A stretch of 64,000 nucleotides of DNA from Pectobacterium aquaticum (lineage in GTDB: Bacteria > Pseudomonadota > Gammaproteobacteria > Enterobacterales > Enterobacteriaceae), in the NCBI RefSeq assembly GCF_003382565.3, contig NZ_CP086253.1:4030001-4094000 (forward strand). The letters run 5' to 3'. Shown here piece by piece: positions 16,525 to 25,317 of the stretch. Position numbers and translations under genes: made by a program. A model generated the notes under the pieces. It saw only the letters and a program-made list of their open reading frames with translations, had not been told where the DNA came from and did no database searches. The first letter of the stretch is position 1; the number at the start of each line of letters is the position of its first letter.

Positions 16525-17574
16525 ATGCAACTTTCATTTATCGCCCGCACCATCACTGCCGCTTGCCTGATGCTGTCGTCCCATGCACTGCTGGCCGATG
16601 ACGCCAAACCTGGCGTCACGATATACGCGACGGGGGGGACCATCGCCGGAAAAGCAGAATCCAATACGGCCACGACAGGTTATCAGGCTGGCGCGATCGG
16701 CATTCAGGAACTGTTGAATGCGGTGCCAGCCATTGGCGATGTTGCGACGGTGACAGGCGAGCAAATCGCCAACACCGCCAGCGGAAATATTGATCAGGCC
16801 ATTCTGTTGAAGCTATCCAAAGCGATTAACAAACAGTTAAGCGATGCAAACACGCACGGCGTCGTCATCACTCACGGCACCGATACGTTGGAAGAGACTG
16901 CGTTCTTTTTGGATCTGACGGTAAAAAGCGAGAAACCGGTGGTTATCGTTGGCGCGATGCGTCCCGCCACCGCCATCAGTGCGGACGGTTCCATGAACCT
17001 GCTGGAAGCCGTCACGCTGGCGACCAGCAAGAACGCGGAAAAACGCGGCGCGATGGTGCTGCTCAACGACCGCATCGGCTCCGCCTTCTACACCACCAAA
17101 ACCAATGCCACGTCGCTGGACACGTTCAAAGCCAATGAACAAGGCTATCTCGGTGCCTTCTACGGTGGCGTTCCGCGCTTCTTCTACCAGCCATCTGCTC
17201 CCGAAAACAAACCGTTCTTTGACGTAAGTAATAAGGAAACGCTGACGAAGGTCGACATTCTGTACAGCTATCAGGATCAAGACAGCGGCCTGCTGAATGC
17301 CGCGATTGAACAGGGCGCAAAAGGGATCATTATCGCGGGTAGCGGTAACGGTTCTACACCAACGCGTATCAAAGAAGACATCAAAAAAGCGGTAGCCAAA
17401 GGTATTCCGGTGGTGATCAGCACACGCACCGGCAACGGCTATGTAACGGATAAGAAGAAAGACGGTGCTATTGGCAGTGGATTCTACAACCCGCAGAAAG
17501 CCCGCATTCTGCTCTCTCTGGCGTTGTCTAACGGCGACGGTATCGAGAAAATCCGCAGCTATTTCGAGCAGTAA
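16525..17574 (+). CDS. ansB: Type II L-asparaginase, periplasmic
   Basis: Hydrolyses asparagine to aspartate and ammonia in the periplasm. 349 residues with a signal peptide (about 1-24, ending HALLA). The first catalytic threonine is in IYATGGTIAG and the second in VVITHGTDTLEETAFFL; AMRPATAISADG and NDRIGSAFYTTKTNA complete the family pattern. The sequence differs clearly from the well-known Erwinia therapeutic asparaginase, so this may be a second paralogue in the species. ATG 16525 follows AAGGAC; the open frame to 16456 lacks a signal-peptide-like start. A glutaminase-asparaginase activity is possible. It stands alone between a repeat and a terminator. Confidence 0.94.
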   Translation: MQLSFIARTITAACLMLSSHALLADDAKPGVTIYATGGTIAGKAESNTATTGYQAGAIGIQELLNAVPAIGDVATVTGEQIANTASGNIDQAILLKLSKAINKQLSDANTHGVVITHGTDTLEETAFFLDLTVKSEKPVVIVGAMRPATAISADGSMNLLEAVTLATSKNAEKRGAMVLLNDRIGSAFYTTKTNATSLDTFKANEQGYLGAFYGGVPRFFYQPSAPENKPFFDVSNKETLTKVDILYSYQDQDSGLLNAAIEQGAKGIIIAGSGNGSTPTRIKEDIKKAVAKGIPVVISTRTGNGYVTDKKKDGAIGSGFYNPQKARILLSLALSNGDGIEKIRSYFEQ

Positions 17575-17600
17575 TAACAGGATTAGACGGTAATAATAAA

Positions 17601-17636
17601 GTATCCCGCAGTGTTAACCTGTCGGGATACCTTTTC
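17601..17636 (+). terminator. Rho-independent terminator after the asparaginase gene
   Basis: Stem GTATCCCG (17601-17608) with CGGGATAC (17623-17630), a 14-base loop and a following CTTTTC. It lies 27 bases after the stop codon. Confidence 0.7.
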
Positions 17637-17713
17637 AAAACAACGAATTATTTTCACTATGGATGTCGATGTGTGCCATCATTTCCGACGGCGCACACCG
17701 TTATTCACCGCAT

Positions 17714-19108
17714 TTATTCCCCACGTAGCGCCGTTGCAGGAGATTGACGGTAAGACAGCATCGCGGGAATAGTGAGTACCACGGCGGCGACCAGCAACAG
17801 GAGCAGGACGACGTGGATGTCTTCCCATTCCAGCGTCACCGGCAGGACGAAGCCGCTTTTCTCACTCATGACCACCGCAATCGCGCGTGCGGCAAGGTAG
17901 CCCAAACCGACACCCAACAGCACACCGACGCTCACCAGCGACATCAACCCGCTCCAAATCAGCGTGAAAATGCCGTAGCGCGGTGCGCCAAAGGCACGCA
18001 GTGCGCCAATCTGTTTCTGTCGCTGCCGCAGGTGGATAACCGCCACCATCGCCACCGCGACGCCGACTAGTCCCTGCGTTCCCAGCGAGATATAGGTCAG
18101 CAGTTCACGAATGTCGCCCAGCATCGAGTAGAGCTTCACCAGCACTTCGCCGGGGAACACCGCCAGCGTCGTGTTGCTGCGATACAGCGAACGCAGTTGA
18201 TAAGCACCTGCGATCGTTTTCGGTTTAACGACAATAGCGGGCAACCCCGCCTGATGTGCGTGTCCATGCGCATCTTCCTCGCCATGCTCGTCATCATGTG
18301 ACGCCGTTACCGGCTGAGCGACAACAGCATGATGATCATCACTTTCCGCGCTTTCCGCTGGATGAAAGTCGTTGTGATGCTCATCGCCATGCTGCTCACC
18401 TTCCGCATGCGTATGGCCGTCATGTTCACTTTCATGATCATGTTCCCCCTCATGCTCATTATGGTCGTGATCATCGTCCGCACCATGCGGTGGATGGATA
18501 CCGTGTACTCGCCACACCGCGTTCACTGGTACCAGAATCGCTTTATCCCACGCGCTGCCGTCAGCAGGTAACACACCGACTACGGTGTAGGTGACGTCAT
18601 CGTGCGCGTGCGCCCCTTCCGTACCTACCTGACCGTGAATCGGGCTAAAGGTACTCCCCACCGTCAGCCCCGTTTGCGCCCCTACCACGGCCTCAAAACC
18701 GTCGTTGAACACGCGTCCGGCGGTGAGCTGCCGCTTACCGTTATCGGTGACCAGCGGCGGCGTGGTCCCGACAATCGGCATCCCCTGATAGAAATCACCA
18801 AACGCAACCGGTGCCGCCCAGGCGACCAGCGGGTTCTTCTCCAAATCGGTCAACACCTGCGCAGGAATCAGCGTCAGCGCCGACGGTTGCAGGAACACGG
18901 ACGACAGCACCAACTGGGTTTCACTCCCCGGCGCGCCGATCACCAGATCGAAACGGTCAGCCGCTTTGGCGCTACCCATGCGCAGCGCCCTTTCCTGCAA
19001 ACTCACCGAAATACTTAACGCTGTCGCCGTCGCGATCAACAACACCACGACCAGCACACCCGGCCAGAGCCGACGCCAGTCGACCCAGATAAGACGCCAA
19101 GGAATCAT
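17714..19108 (-). CDS. MacB/FtsX-type ABC permease with His-rich metal-binding loop
   Basis: 464-residue inner-membrane permease. TM1 lies at about 15-36, a periplasmic domain at 40-330, and three C-terminal TMs in the FtsX block (VGVAVAMVAVIHLRQRQKQIGALRAFGAPRYGIF, then two more). Residues 202-286 are extraordinary: 22 histidines plus many Asp and Glu in 85 positions (for example HDHNEHEGEHDHESEHDGH), placed inside the periplasmic domain. Such stretches bind zinc or nickel in other proteins, so metal sensing or handling is inferred. Start and stop of permease and ATPase genes overlap by four bases. It completes an operon with an alkaline phosphatase and a small periplasmic protein. Substrate unknown; lipoprotein or metal-complex movement across the periplasm are possibilities. 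Confidence 0.88.
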   Translation of the reverse strand: MIPWRLIWVDWRRLWPGVLVVVLLIATATALSISVSLQERALRMGSAKAADRFDLVIGAPGSETQLVLSSVFLQPSALTLIPAQVLTDLEKNPLVAWAAPVAFGDFYQGMPIVGTTPPLVTDNGKRQLTAGRVFNDGFEAVVGAQTGLTVGSTFSPIHGQVGTEGAHAHDDVTYTVVGVLPADGSAWDKAILVPVNAVWRVHGIHPPHGADDDHDHNEHEGEHDHESEHDGHTHAEGEQHGDEHHNDFHPAESAESDDHHAVVAQPVTASHDDEHGEEDAHGHAHQAGLPAIVVKPKTIAGAYQLRSLYRSNTTLAVFPGEVLVKLYSMLGDIRELLTYISLGTQGLVGVAVAMVAVIHLRQRQKQIGALRAFGAPRYGIFTLIWSGLMSLVSVGVLLGVGLGYLAARAIAVVMSEKSGFVLPVTLEWEDIHVVLLLLLVAAVVLTIPAMLSYRQSPATALRGE

Positions 19109-19797
19109 GCGCGATCCTCCTGATACTGTGTGTCCGCCACGAGGCGTCCTTTTTCCAGTTGAATACGGCGCGACATCTGCGATGCCAGACGTGCATCGTG
19201 CGTAATGGCGATAAGCGTCGCCCGGCTATCGCGCGCCAGCGTCACCAGCAGATCGGCAATCTGTTCACCGCTCTGCGCGTCCAGACTGGCCGTCGGCTCA
19301 TCGGCGACGATGATGTCTGGTTTGCTGAGCAAGGCTCGCGCGACGGCAACCCGTTGCTTCTCGCCGCGTGATAACACTTCAATCGGACGTTTCGCGGTAT
19401 CCAGCCCAACCTGCGCCAGCAGATCTGCCGCCCGCTGCCTGAGCGCCGCGGGGATCCGCCAGTGGTGAAACTGCGCAGGCAGTAAGACGTTCTCTATCGC
19501 ACTCAGGCCGGGGAACAGGTGGAAATCCTGCATCACCAGCCCGATATGCTGCGCCCGCCAGCGGTCACGCTCCGCTTCGTTCATCTGCCAGATATCCTGT
19601 TTTTCCCACTGAACACAGCCCGTTCCGCTGTGATCCATCCCGGTGATGGCATTCACCAGCGTGGTCTTACCGGAGCCAGAAGGCCCCATCACCGCGACTC
19701 GCTCGCCAGAACGAATAGACAGCGCAGGAATATCCAGCACCGCCTCGGACGTATCGGGAAAGGTCACACTCAGGTGTTGAATCAATAACTCAGCCAT
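19105..19797 (-). CDS. ABC transporter ATPase, LolD/MacB type
   Basis: 230-residue nucleotide-binding subunit. Walker A is GPSGSGKTT (about 39-47), the Q-loop is in LVMQDFHLFPG, and the signature is LSRGEKQR, with Arg where LSGGQ has Gly. Walker B is IIVADEPTASLD and the switch His is in ITHD. The sequence family is that of LolD and MacB, whose partner permeases work by mechanotransmission rather than by a transport channel. The coding sequence overlaps the permease gene by four bases, so the two are translationally coupled. It lies 8 bases downstream of the small periplasmic protein gene. Confidence 0.93.
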   Translation of the reverse strand: MAELLIQHLSVTFPDTSEAVLDIPALSIRSGERVAVMGPSGSGKTTLVNAITGMDHSGTGCVQWEKQDIWQMNEAERDRWRAQHIGLVMQDFHLFPGLSAIENVLLPAQFHHWRIPAALRQRAADLLAQVGLDTAKRPIEVLSRGEKQRVAVARALLSKPDIIVADEPTASLDAQSGEQIADLLVTLARDSRATLIAITHDARLASQMSRRIQLEKGRLVADTQYQEDRA

Positions 19798-19805
19798 CAG
19801 CGCTC

Positions 19806-20285
19806 CTAAAGGGTATCGAACGTGGCTTCACGCAGTCGCAGCAGGCTGACAAAACCCGTTTCCGGGTCGGTCCACGATCCGTGCTCCAGCACGCCTTCCA
19901 CCTCAATCATGGTGTTGTTCTGTACGAAGGTCTGACGTTTGGCGAGGTAAACAACGAGGATATCTTCAGGCCAGTCCGCATCAGACGAACAGAAGGGGCA
20001 CAGCGCCATCGGCATTTTGGTTAATACAAAGAATTGTGACTCCGCCTTGAGCGGCGGTGCCATAAAGCCGCGCATCTTGACCCGTTTACCGGAGAGCGCT
20101 TTAACGTCATTGGAGAATTCCAGACCCAGCACGCCGTAAGAGGCGTACAGCTTATCGAAGGAGAGTTCAGGCTGCGCAGCGTTTACCGGGGTGATGCCAC
20201 CAAGGAGGAGGATCACCAGCACCGCACGCAACCAAGAGAATAAAAGCGGGGTCGCCCCCGCTTTGCTGCATTTCGCATTATTCAT
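19806..20285 (-). CDS. Small exported protein of the phosphatase/ABC operon
   Basis: 159 residues with an N-terminal membrane-spanning signal (LLFSWLRAVLVILLLGGITPVNA), so the mature protein is periplasmic or lipid-anchored. The mature part contains SGKRVKMRGFMAPPLKAESQFFVL and ALCPFCSSDADWPEDILVVYL. That layout recalls small OB-fold-like proteins of the DUF3299 type, with a CPFC pair that could bind metal or form a disulphide. No enzymatic function can be assigned. It sits between the phosphatase (12 bases) and the ABC ATPase (8 bases). The ABC genes and such a protein may form one envelope module. Confidence 0.8.
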   Translation of the reverse strand: MNNAKCSKAGATPLLFSWLRAVLVILLLGGITPVNAAQPELSFDKLYASYGVLGLEFSNDVKALSGKRVKMRGFMAPPLKAESQFFVLTKMPMALCPFCSSDADWPEDILVVYLAKRQTFVQNNTMIEVEGVLEHGSWTDPETGFVSLLRLREATFDTL

Positions 20286-20297
20286 AGCGTCGTAGGA

Positions 20298-22043
20298 TTA
20301 CTTTTTGTCCTGCGGTTTCACCGCCAGTGCATCAACAATCACCCGGAACAGATCGGTGTTTTCCATGTAACCACGGATACGCTCTGCGCCTGGGCCGCTC
20401 GCCTGAATCACCATATCGTCAACGGCATGAACACCCGTATCGGAAGAGCGTGGCAGAATCCCTTCGCGGAATACCGCACCCTGCACTTTCTCGTAGGCTT
20501 TGTTAGCAACGTATTCATCTTTTTCGTTCTTGATAGCAGGAACGAACTGACCATCCAGTTTCGGACGGAACGTCTCGTAATAGTCCGGGAAGTTGTTGAA
20601 GAACACGGCCAGACGTTTAGAAACGTTCAGGTCATCCGGATAGCCGTCTTTGTTGGCATCCTTATAGTTCGGGTAGCCCGCATCTTCATACACGCCGACC
20701 TTCTCACGCATCTCGGTGCCCGGTTTGTTGTCATCAATGGTTCCGATGATAGACAGGCCGTGCGTATGGTCGCCCGTCACGATAATCATCGTATCCGGGT
20801 TTTTCTCGGCGAATTTCTTGGCGATGGCAACAGACTGATCCAGCATGATGGTGTTAGTGAAAGCGCGTTCCCAATCCAGCGGGTGAGACGCTTTGTCGAT
20901 CAGCGCAGATTCCACCATCAGGAAGAAGCCGTCTTGGTTTTTGGACAGCACATCCAGTGCCGCCTGCGTCATGTCCGTCAGGTCAGGCTGGTTCGGGAAT
21001 TTCTTGGCAACATCGTTTTTCAGGAAACGACGATCTATCACGCCATCCATGTTGCCGGTGTGGAACAGCCCCAGCAGTTTGGTAGCCTGCGCCGCGTTTT
21101 TCTTCAGTGAATCTGCGTCGGTAACCAGTGAATAACCCGCCTGCTGGAATTTCTCAACGTAGTTGGTTTCATCTTTACGCTTCGAACCCGGCGTGCTTTT
21201 CGGCAGGAAGTAAGCAGAACCGCCGCCCAGCATGACGGTAGGCTGCACGTTGTAGAACATCTCGACGATTTCAGCTTTATCCGCACGACGGCGAGTATGA
21301 GAGACAACTGCCGCTGGCGTGGCGTCCTGAAGTTCAGCATCGCTGACTACACCGACAGACATCTTGGTAGAACGGGTCAGCAGTTCACCCAGCGTTTCCT
21401 GCTTCGGGTGTTCCAGTGAATTTTTGCTACGGCTGACGTACACACCCAGTGCGTTCACACCGGATTTGTGACCGGTCATGTAGGCACTCATGGTGTTGGC
21501 GCTGTCGGCCGCGATAGAGTCGGTACTGGACGTACCGGCAAACGCCATATATTGCAGGTCATCAATTGCCAGACGACCGTCCGCTTTCCCTTCCGTCACC
21601 CCTTGAGACAGGATGCGTGCGCCAGTACGGTGCGCCACGGACAGACCATCGCCGATAAACAGAATCACGTTTTTAGCTTTACGCGTGCCGGACGCGGAAT
21701 AAACGTCCCAGTTCACCTGCGTCTTTTTGCCTTTGGCTTCCGCCTCTACCACATACTTGCCGGCTTCAGGCAAGTTCACGTCGCGCAGCCAAATCGTGGA
21801 CGCATTACCGCCATCCTCACGCTCAACAAACGAGGCCGTTTTGCCCAGCACCTGCTGGTAATCCTTGCCGTTGATCAGAATACGGATATCTTCCGGCTTA
21901 AGTACTTCATCAAATTCGACTTTAAAATCGAATTTTCCGCCTGCCAGCATGGTGGCGCGGTCAATGGGATAAATGGCCTGAGCCTGAACCATCCCCGGCA
22001 ACGCAGCAGAAATCAGTAAAGGCAGTAACCAGCGAGCTTTCAT
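20298..22043 (-). CDS. Alkaline phosphatase, PhoA superfamily, periplasmic
   Basis: 581-residue zinc/magnesium phosphomonoesterase with a clear signal peptide (MKARWLLPLLISAALPGMVQA). Metal and catalytic motifs are complete. NVILFIGDG supplies an Asp ligand, and STDSIAADSANTMSAYMTG holds the nucleophilic Ser in DSA. IVTGDHTHG supplies Asp/His ligands, and SSDTGVHAVDD the last zinc His. It is about 100 residues longer than E. coli PhoA because of an N-terminal beta-domain (FKVEFDEVLKPEDIRILINGKDYQQ) and insertions. It is first in a four-gene operon with an ABC exporter-like pair, an unusual partnership. Its start codon is preceded by a hairpin that covers the ribosome site. No Pho box was recognised. 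Confidence 0.93.
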   Translation of the reverse strand: MKARWLLPLLISAALPGMVQAQAIYPIDRATMLAGGKFDFKVEFDEVLKPEDIRILINGKDYQQVLGKTASFVEREDGGNASTIWLRDVNLPEAGKYVVEAEAKGKKTQVNWDVYSASGTRKAKNVILFIGDGLSVAHRTGARILSQGVTEGKADGRLAIDDLQYMAFAGTSSTDSIAADSANTMSAYMTGHKSGVNALGVYVSRSKNSLEHPKQETLGELLTRSTKMSVGVVSDAELQDATPAAVVSHTRRRADKAEIVEMFYNVQPTVMLGGGSAYFLPKSTPGSKRKDETNYVEKFQQAGYSLVTDADSLKKNAAQATKLLGLFHTGNMDGVIDRRFLKNDVAKKFPNQPDLTDMTQAALDVLSKNQDGFFLMVESALIDKASHPLDWERAFTNTIMLDQSVAIAKKFAEKNPDTMIIVTGDHTHGLSIIGTIDDNKPGTEMREKVGVYEDAGYPNYKDANKDGYPDDLNVSKRLAVFFNNFPDYYETFRPKLDGQFVPAIKNEKDEYVANKAYEKVQGAVFREGILPRSSDTGVHAVDDMVIQASGPGAERIRGYMENTDLFRVIVDALAVKPQDKK

Positions 22044-22044
22044 T

Positions 22045-22081
22045 GTTATGTCCTTGGTTGCGTCATTTAGCAGGACATAAC
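22045..22081 (-). promoter_or_regulatory. Hairpin sequestering the ribosome site of the phosphatase gene
   Basis: In the transcript sense GTTATGTCCT (22081-22072) pairs perfectly with AGGACATAAC (22054-22045) across a 17-base loop. The right arm contains the AAGGA ribosome site and ends one base before the ATG, so the folded form should block translation of the operon's first gene. Confidence 0.65.
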
Positions 22082-22236
22082 GTAGTTACCTTTGTTTACA
22101 GTTTGATGAATTTCCCCATAAATTATTGCGTCTGTGTCTCAAATAAACATCATATCAATGCACCAGCAAGCCGGTAGCAAGTCACACCAGAATGCTCAAC
22201 GACACCTGCCAGACCAACCCAGTACGCTGGTATCCA

Positions 22237-23277
22237 TCACTTCTTGTATTCGACTCGACCCGTAGACGGCACAGACGACTTGGCAGAGCGTTCAAGGCTT
22301 TTCGTCTCCACATTTGGATTCATTTTACGAAAGAACATCCGCCGATAGTCAGAGGGCGACGTGCCTAGCTGAGCGCTAAATTGCTGCCTTAAAGATAAGG
22401 GGGTTCCAAAACCTGCTTCACCCGCAATACATTCAATAGGCAAATCAGTCGTTTCCAATAGCTCTTGCGCTCTGACAACTCGCTCAGCGTTTAGCCATTT
22501 AGTTACCGTACTCCCCGTGGACTCGCGGAAGCGACGAGTAAACGTTCGCCTGCTCATCTTTGCCCTTTCAGCAAGGAGATCAAGCGAAAGCTCGCTGGCC
22601 AGATTCTGTCTCGCCCATGTCAACACATCCGACAGATGGGCCTCGGTAGCAAGCCGGGGGACCGAGTGTTCAACATATTGCGCTTGTCCCCCCTGCCGAT
22701 GTGGAGGGGTCACAAGGAGCTTTGCCGTGCGATTTGCCGTTTCAGCGCCATACCGCTGCATCACTAAATGCAAACAACAGTCAATCGCTGCCAGGGTTCC
22801 CGCAGAAGTCATGATGTTGTCGGTACTGGCGTATAGCACCTCGGGCCGAAAACGAGCCTTCGGGAATCGTTGTGCAAAAATATCGCGCGCGATCCAGTGC
22901 GTAGTCGCCTCTCTATCATCAAGTAAACCGGCATCGCCGAGCACAAACGCACCTAAACATAAACCCACAATCAGCTTGCCTTGGGTATGGGCGAGTTGAA
23001 GTGCTTCCATCAGTTGTGTTGATGCCACAACCGCAGGATTGCCCCAGGCCGGAATGACGATGACATCAGATTCCCGCATGAGCTCAAGCCCGTGCAGAAC
23101 GGTTATAACGATGCCCTGGTCGCTCTCTATCATGCCCGGTACTTCAGCGCAGTAGTTGACCTCGTACTGAGGCTCATTCTGCACGGTTTTAACGGTTCCA
23201 AATACCAGCCCAGGCACGGAGAGATGGAACAGGCTTACACCATTGAAGGCGAGCACCGCAACACGTATAGAAGACAT
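22237..23277 (-). CDS. GlxA-family AraC-type regulator (DJ-1/PfpI + HTH)
   Basis: 346 residues. The N-terminal DJ-1/PfpI-like domain (about 1-190) has GKLIVGLCLGAFVLGDAGLLDDREATTHW, the nucleophile-elbow region with its Cys. The C-terminal AraC double helix-turn-helix (about 215-315) reads LSLDLLAERAKMSRRTFTRRFRESTGSTVTKWL and CIAGEAGFGTPLSLRQQF. The family includes FtrA and GbdR-like activators and is widespread. The gene is divergent from an exported MBL-fold gene, with a cysteine hydrolase further on, and probably regulates them. Its effector is unknown. The start at 23277 is shared by all homologous layouts I can judge. Confidence 0.92.
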   Translation of the reverse strand: MSSIRVAVLAFNGVSLFHLSVPGLVFGTVKTVQNEPQYEVNYCAEVPGMIESDQGIVITVLHGLELMRESDVIVIPAWGNPAVVASTQLMEALQLAHTQGKLIVGLCLGAFVLGDAGLLDDREATTHWIARDIFAQRFPKARFRPEVLYASTDNIMTSAGTLAAIDCCLHLVMQRYGAETANRTAKLLVTPPHRQGGQAQYVEHSVPRLATEAHLSDVLTWARQNLASELSLDLLAERAKMSRRTFTRRFRESTGSTVTKWLNAERVVRAQELLETTDLPIECIAGEAGFGTPLSLRQQFSAQLGTSPSDYRRMFFRKMNPNVETKSLERSAKSSVPSTGRVEYKK

Positions 23278-23399
23278 AGGTTAGACCTTGCTTGAATCTT
23301 GATGGCCCAATTCTATCTAAACATGTCATTTAGGTCACTGTTTAACGTTTGAAGATTGAGCAAAAATAGACGCCTTGAATAATCAACAGGACTAATCAA

Positions 23400-24290
23400 A
23401 TGAAATTCAAAACGCTTCCCCTCGTACTCTGCATCGCTTTTGGCACAGTCGCCGCACCTGTGTTGGCAGGAGAAAACGATACCCAAGCCTCCGCTGCAAC
23501 GCATAAAGTAGAAATGCAGCAGATTCGGAATGCAACAGTGAAAATCACTTACGCAGGCACGACCTTCTTGATCGATCCGATGCTAGCTAAAAAGGGCGCT
23601 TACCCTGGGTTTGAAGGTACCTATCGCAGTCACCTCCGCAATCCGCTGGTGGATTTACCCGAATCAGCAGATAACGTCATCTCCGGTGTTGATGCCGTCA
23701 TCGTGACTCATACCCATCTTGACCACTGGGACGATGCGGCACAAAAAGCATTACCTAAAGATATACCACTGTTTGCGCAGCATGAGGCCGATGCACAATT
23801 GATCCGCTCTCAGGGTTTCAAAAACGTACGCGTACTGACTGATGAAGCTGAATTCGGCGGCGTCAAGATCACCAAGACCGGTGGTCAGCATGGCACAGAC
23901 GCAATGTACGCTGTTCCCGGCCCTGCAAAGCTTCTTGGTGAAGCCATGGGCGTCGTTTTTCAAGCAAAAGGCTATAAGACCCTTTACTTGGCTGGAGATA
24001 CTGTCTGGCGTAAAGAGGTAGACCAAGCCATTGATACATACCACCCCGACGTCATCGTACTCAACGCCGGCAAAGCGAAACTGACCGGCTTCGAAGGGTC
24101 GATCATCATGGGAGAAGAAGATGTGCTGCGCGCATCACAGGCTGCGAAAAACGCGAAAATCGTCGCGGTGCACATGGATGCAGTTAATCACATGTCCTTG
24201 ACCCGTGAAGAATTACGGGCTTATGTCAAGAAGCAAGGTATTGAGAGCCGCGTTGATATCCCAGAAGATGGCGCTTCATTGGCGTTTTGA
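23400..24290 (+). CDS. Exported metallo-beta-lactamase-fold hydrolase
   Basis: 296 residues with a signal peptide (MKFKTLPLVLCIAFGTVAAPVLAG), so it acts in the periplasm. The MBL metal site is seen as THTHLDHWDD (about 101-110), the HxHxDH motif. GGQHGTD, LYLAGDTVW and VHMDAVNHMSLTREEL supply later ligands. The layout is like UlaG/L-ascorbate-6-phosphate lactonase-type or NAPE-PLD-type hydrolases rather than true beta-lactamases. The substrate cannot be assigned. It is divergent from the GlxA-type regulator and upstream of a cysteine hydrolase in the same direction, suggesting a small regulated group. Confidence 0.88.
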   Translation: MKFKTLPLVLCIAFGTVAAPVLAGENDTQASAATHKVEMQQIRNATVKITYAGTTFLIDPMLAKKGAYPGFEGTYRSHLRNPLVDLPESADNVISGVDAVIVTHTHLDHWDDAAQKALPKDIPLFAQHEADAQLIRSQGFKNVRVLTDEAEFGGVKITKTGGQHGTDAMYAVPGPAKLLGEAMGVVFQAKGYKTLYLAGDTVWRKEVDQAIDTYHPDVIVLNAGKAKLTGFEGSIIMGEEDVLRASQAAKNAKIVAVHMDAVNHMSLTREELRAYVKKQGIESRVDIPEDGASLAF

Positions 24291-24466
24291 TTTAAATCAC
24301 ATTGCACAGTAGTAGTAGGCCGCAAGGGATGACCCACAAACTATTTGGTGCTCAGTTAGGGGAGTGGATGAGTAAACAACCCACTCCTGCATACGCTATG
24401 TGTGGGGCCAGCGAAAGTCTCTGCCTTCACAAAACATCACGTTGATAATTTGACTGGAGATCGTTT

Positions 24467-25012
24467 ATGAAACGAGGCCTTGTAGTCGTTGATCTGCAAA
24501 ACGAGTATCTGCCCACTGGAAAATTGCCGTTGTCCGGTATCGAAGCCGCTGTAGCGAATGCTAGCAGGGTAATTACCCATGCACGACATACTGATATTCC
24601 CGTTTTCCACATACGCCACGAAGCTGATAGCAACGATGCCGGGATATTTCTCAAGGGATCCGACGGTGCCCAGATTCAATCAGCCGTCGCGCCAGATGGC
24701 AAAGAACCCGTCATCGTCAAAAAATACATCAACGCCTTCCGAGAAACGGATCTCAAGAAGCAGTTAGATGCTTTCAATATTCAAGATATCGTCGTCGTAG
24801 GAGCAATGAGCCACATGTGCATCGACGCTGTAGTCCGTGCGGCAGTGGACATGGGTTATCCGGTTACTGTGCTACATGACGCCTGCGCCACCTTGGATCT
24901 TACGTTTAATGGCGTGACCGTGCCTGCCGCTCAAACACATGCGGCGATGATGGCCGCGTTTGAGTTCGGCTACGCTACCGTTAAGTCTGTGGAGGACTAC
25001 CTCTCGGCATAA
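24467..25012 (+). CDS. Isochorismatase-like cysteine hydrolase
   Basis: 181 residues covering the whole isochorismatase-like fold. The catalytic Asp is in GLVVVDLQNEYLP, the Lys in VIVKKYINAFRET, and the nucleophilic Cys in VGAMSHMCIDAVVRAAVDMGYPVTVLHDACAT. These form the Asp-Lys-Cys triad of nicotinamidase, N-carbamoyl-sarcosine amidase and related hydrolases. The lack of an added carrier domain argues against a siderophore isochorismatase. The physiological substrate is unknown. ATG 24467 has TGGAGA upstream. A GGAGTGG/CCCACTCC hairpin (about 24360-24388) separates it from the MBL-fold gene, so co-transcription is uncertain. Confidence 0.9.
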   Translation: MKRGLVVVDLQNEYLPTGKLPLSGIEAAVANASRVITHARHTDIPVFHIRHEADSNDAGIFLKGSDGAQIQSAVAPDGKEPVIVKKYINAFRETDLKKQLDAFNIQDIVVVGAMSHMCIDAVVRAAVDMGYPVTVLHDACATLDLTFNGVTVPAAQTHAAMMAAFEFGYATVKSVEDYLSA

Positions 25013-25018
25013 CGCCCG

Positions 25019-25051
25019 ATGGGGCCATTTTCATCATGAACATGACCCCAT
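25019..25051. terminator. Terminator-like hairpin at the old acrD end
   Basis: ATGGGGCCAT (25019-25028) pairs with ATGACCCCAT (25042-25051), with one mismatch. It lies between the convergent cysteine hydrolase gene and the duplicated acrD 3' fragment, the expected place for a shared terminator of the ancestral pair. Confidence 0.5.
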
Positions 25052-25208
25052 CATGCCTTCTCCTTTAACGGAAAGCGGCGGCGCACGACGACAAAGAACA
25101 GCGGCACGAAGAAGATGGCGAGGAAGGTCGCGGCTAACATGCCACCGATCACGCCCGTTCCCACAGCATGCTGACTCGCCGAACCCGCGCCGCTACTGGT
25201 CGCCATCG
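25048..25208 (-). pseudogene. Duplicated 3' fragment of acrD
   Basis: 161 bases collinear with 27247-27407, the end of the intact acrD gene, with six mismatches and no gap. On the minus strand it reads MATSSGAGSASQHAVGTGVI and on to RRRFPLKEKA and a stop. It has no upstream part, so it is a non-functional remnant. Its RRRFPLK resembles the E. coli AcrD end more than the intact copy's RRRFPPK. This hints that the fragment is the ancestral end and that the intact gene's end came with the insertion. Confidence 0.9.
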
Positions 25209-25280
25209 CGTAACTTAAATTATTTAGAATATAGGGTAAGCAGGAAAATTCAGAGAACCTACAACTTCAAGTATGATGGG
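25209..25280. repeat. ERIC-end-like debris
   Basis: AATTATTTAGAATAT (25218-25232) is 14/15 identical to the reverse complement of the ERIC outer end seen at 10060. ACTTCAAGTATGATG (25264-25278) is 13/15 identical to the other end. The ERIC core is missing, so this looks like a deleted or recombined element at the boundary of the insertion. Confidence 0.45.
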
Positions 25281-25317
25281 GATAAAATAAAAAACCAGCA
25301 CTGTCGTTATATTTCTC

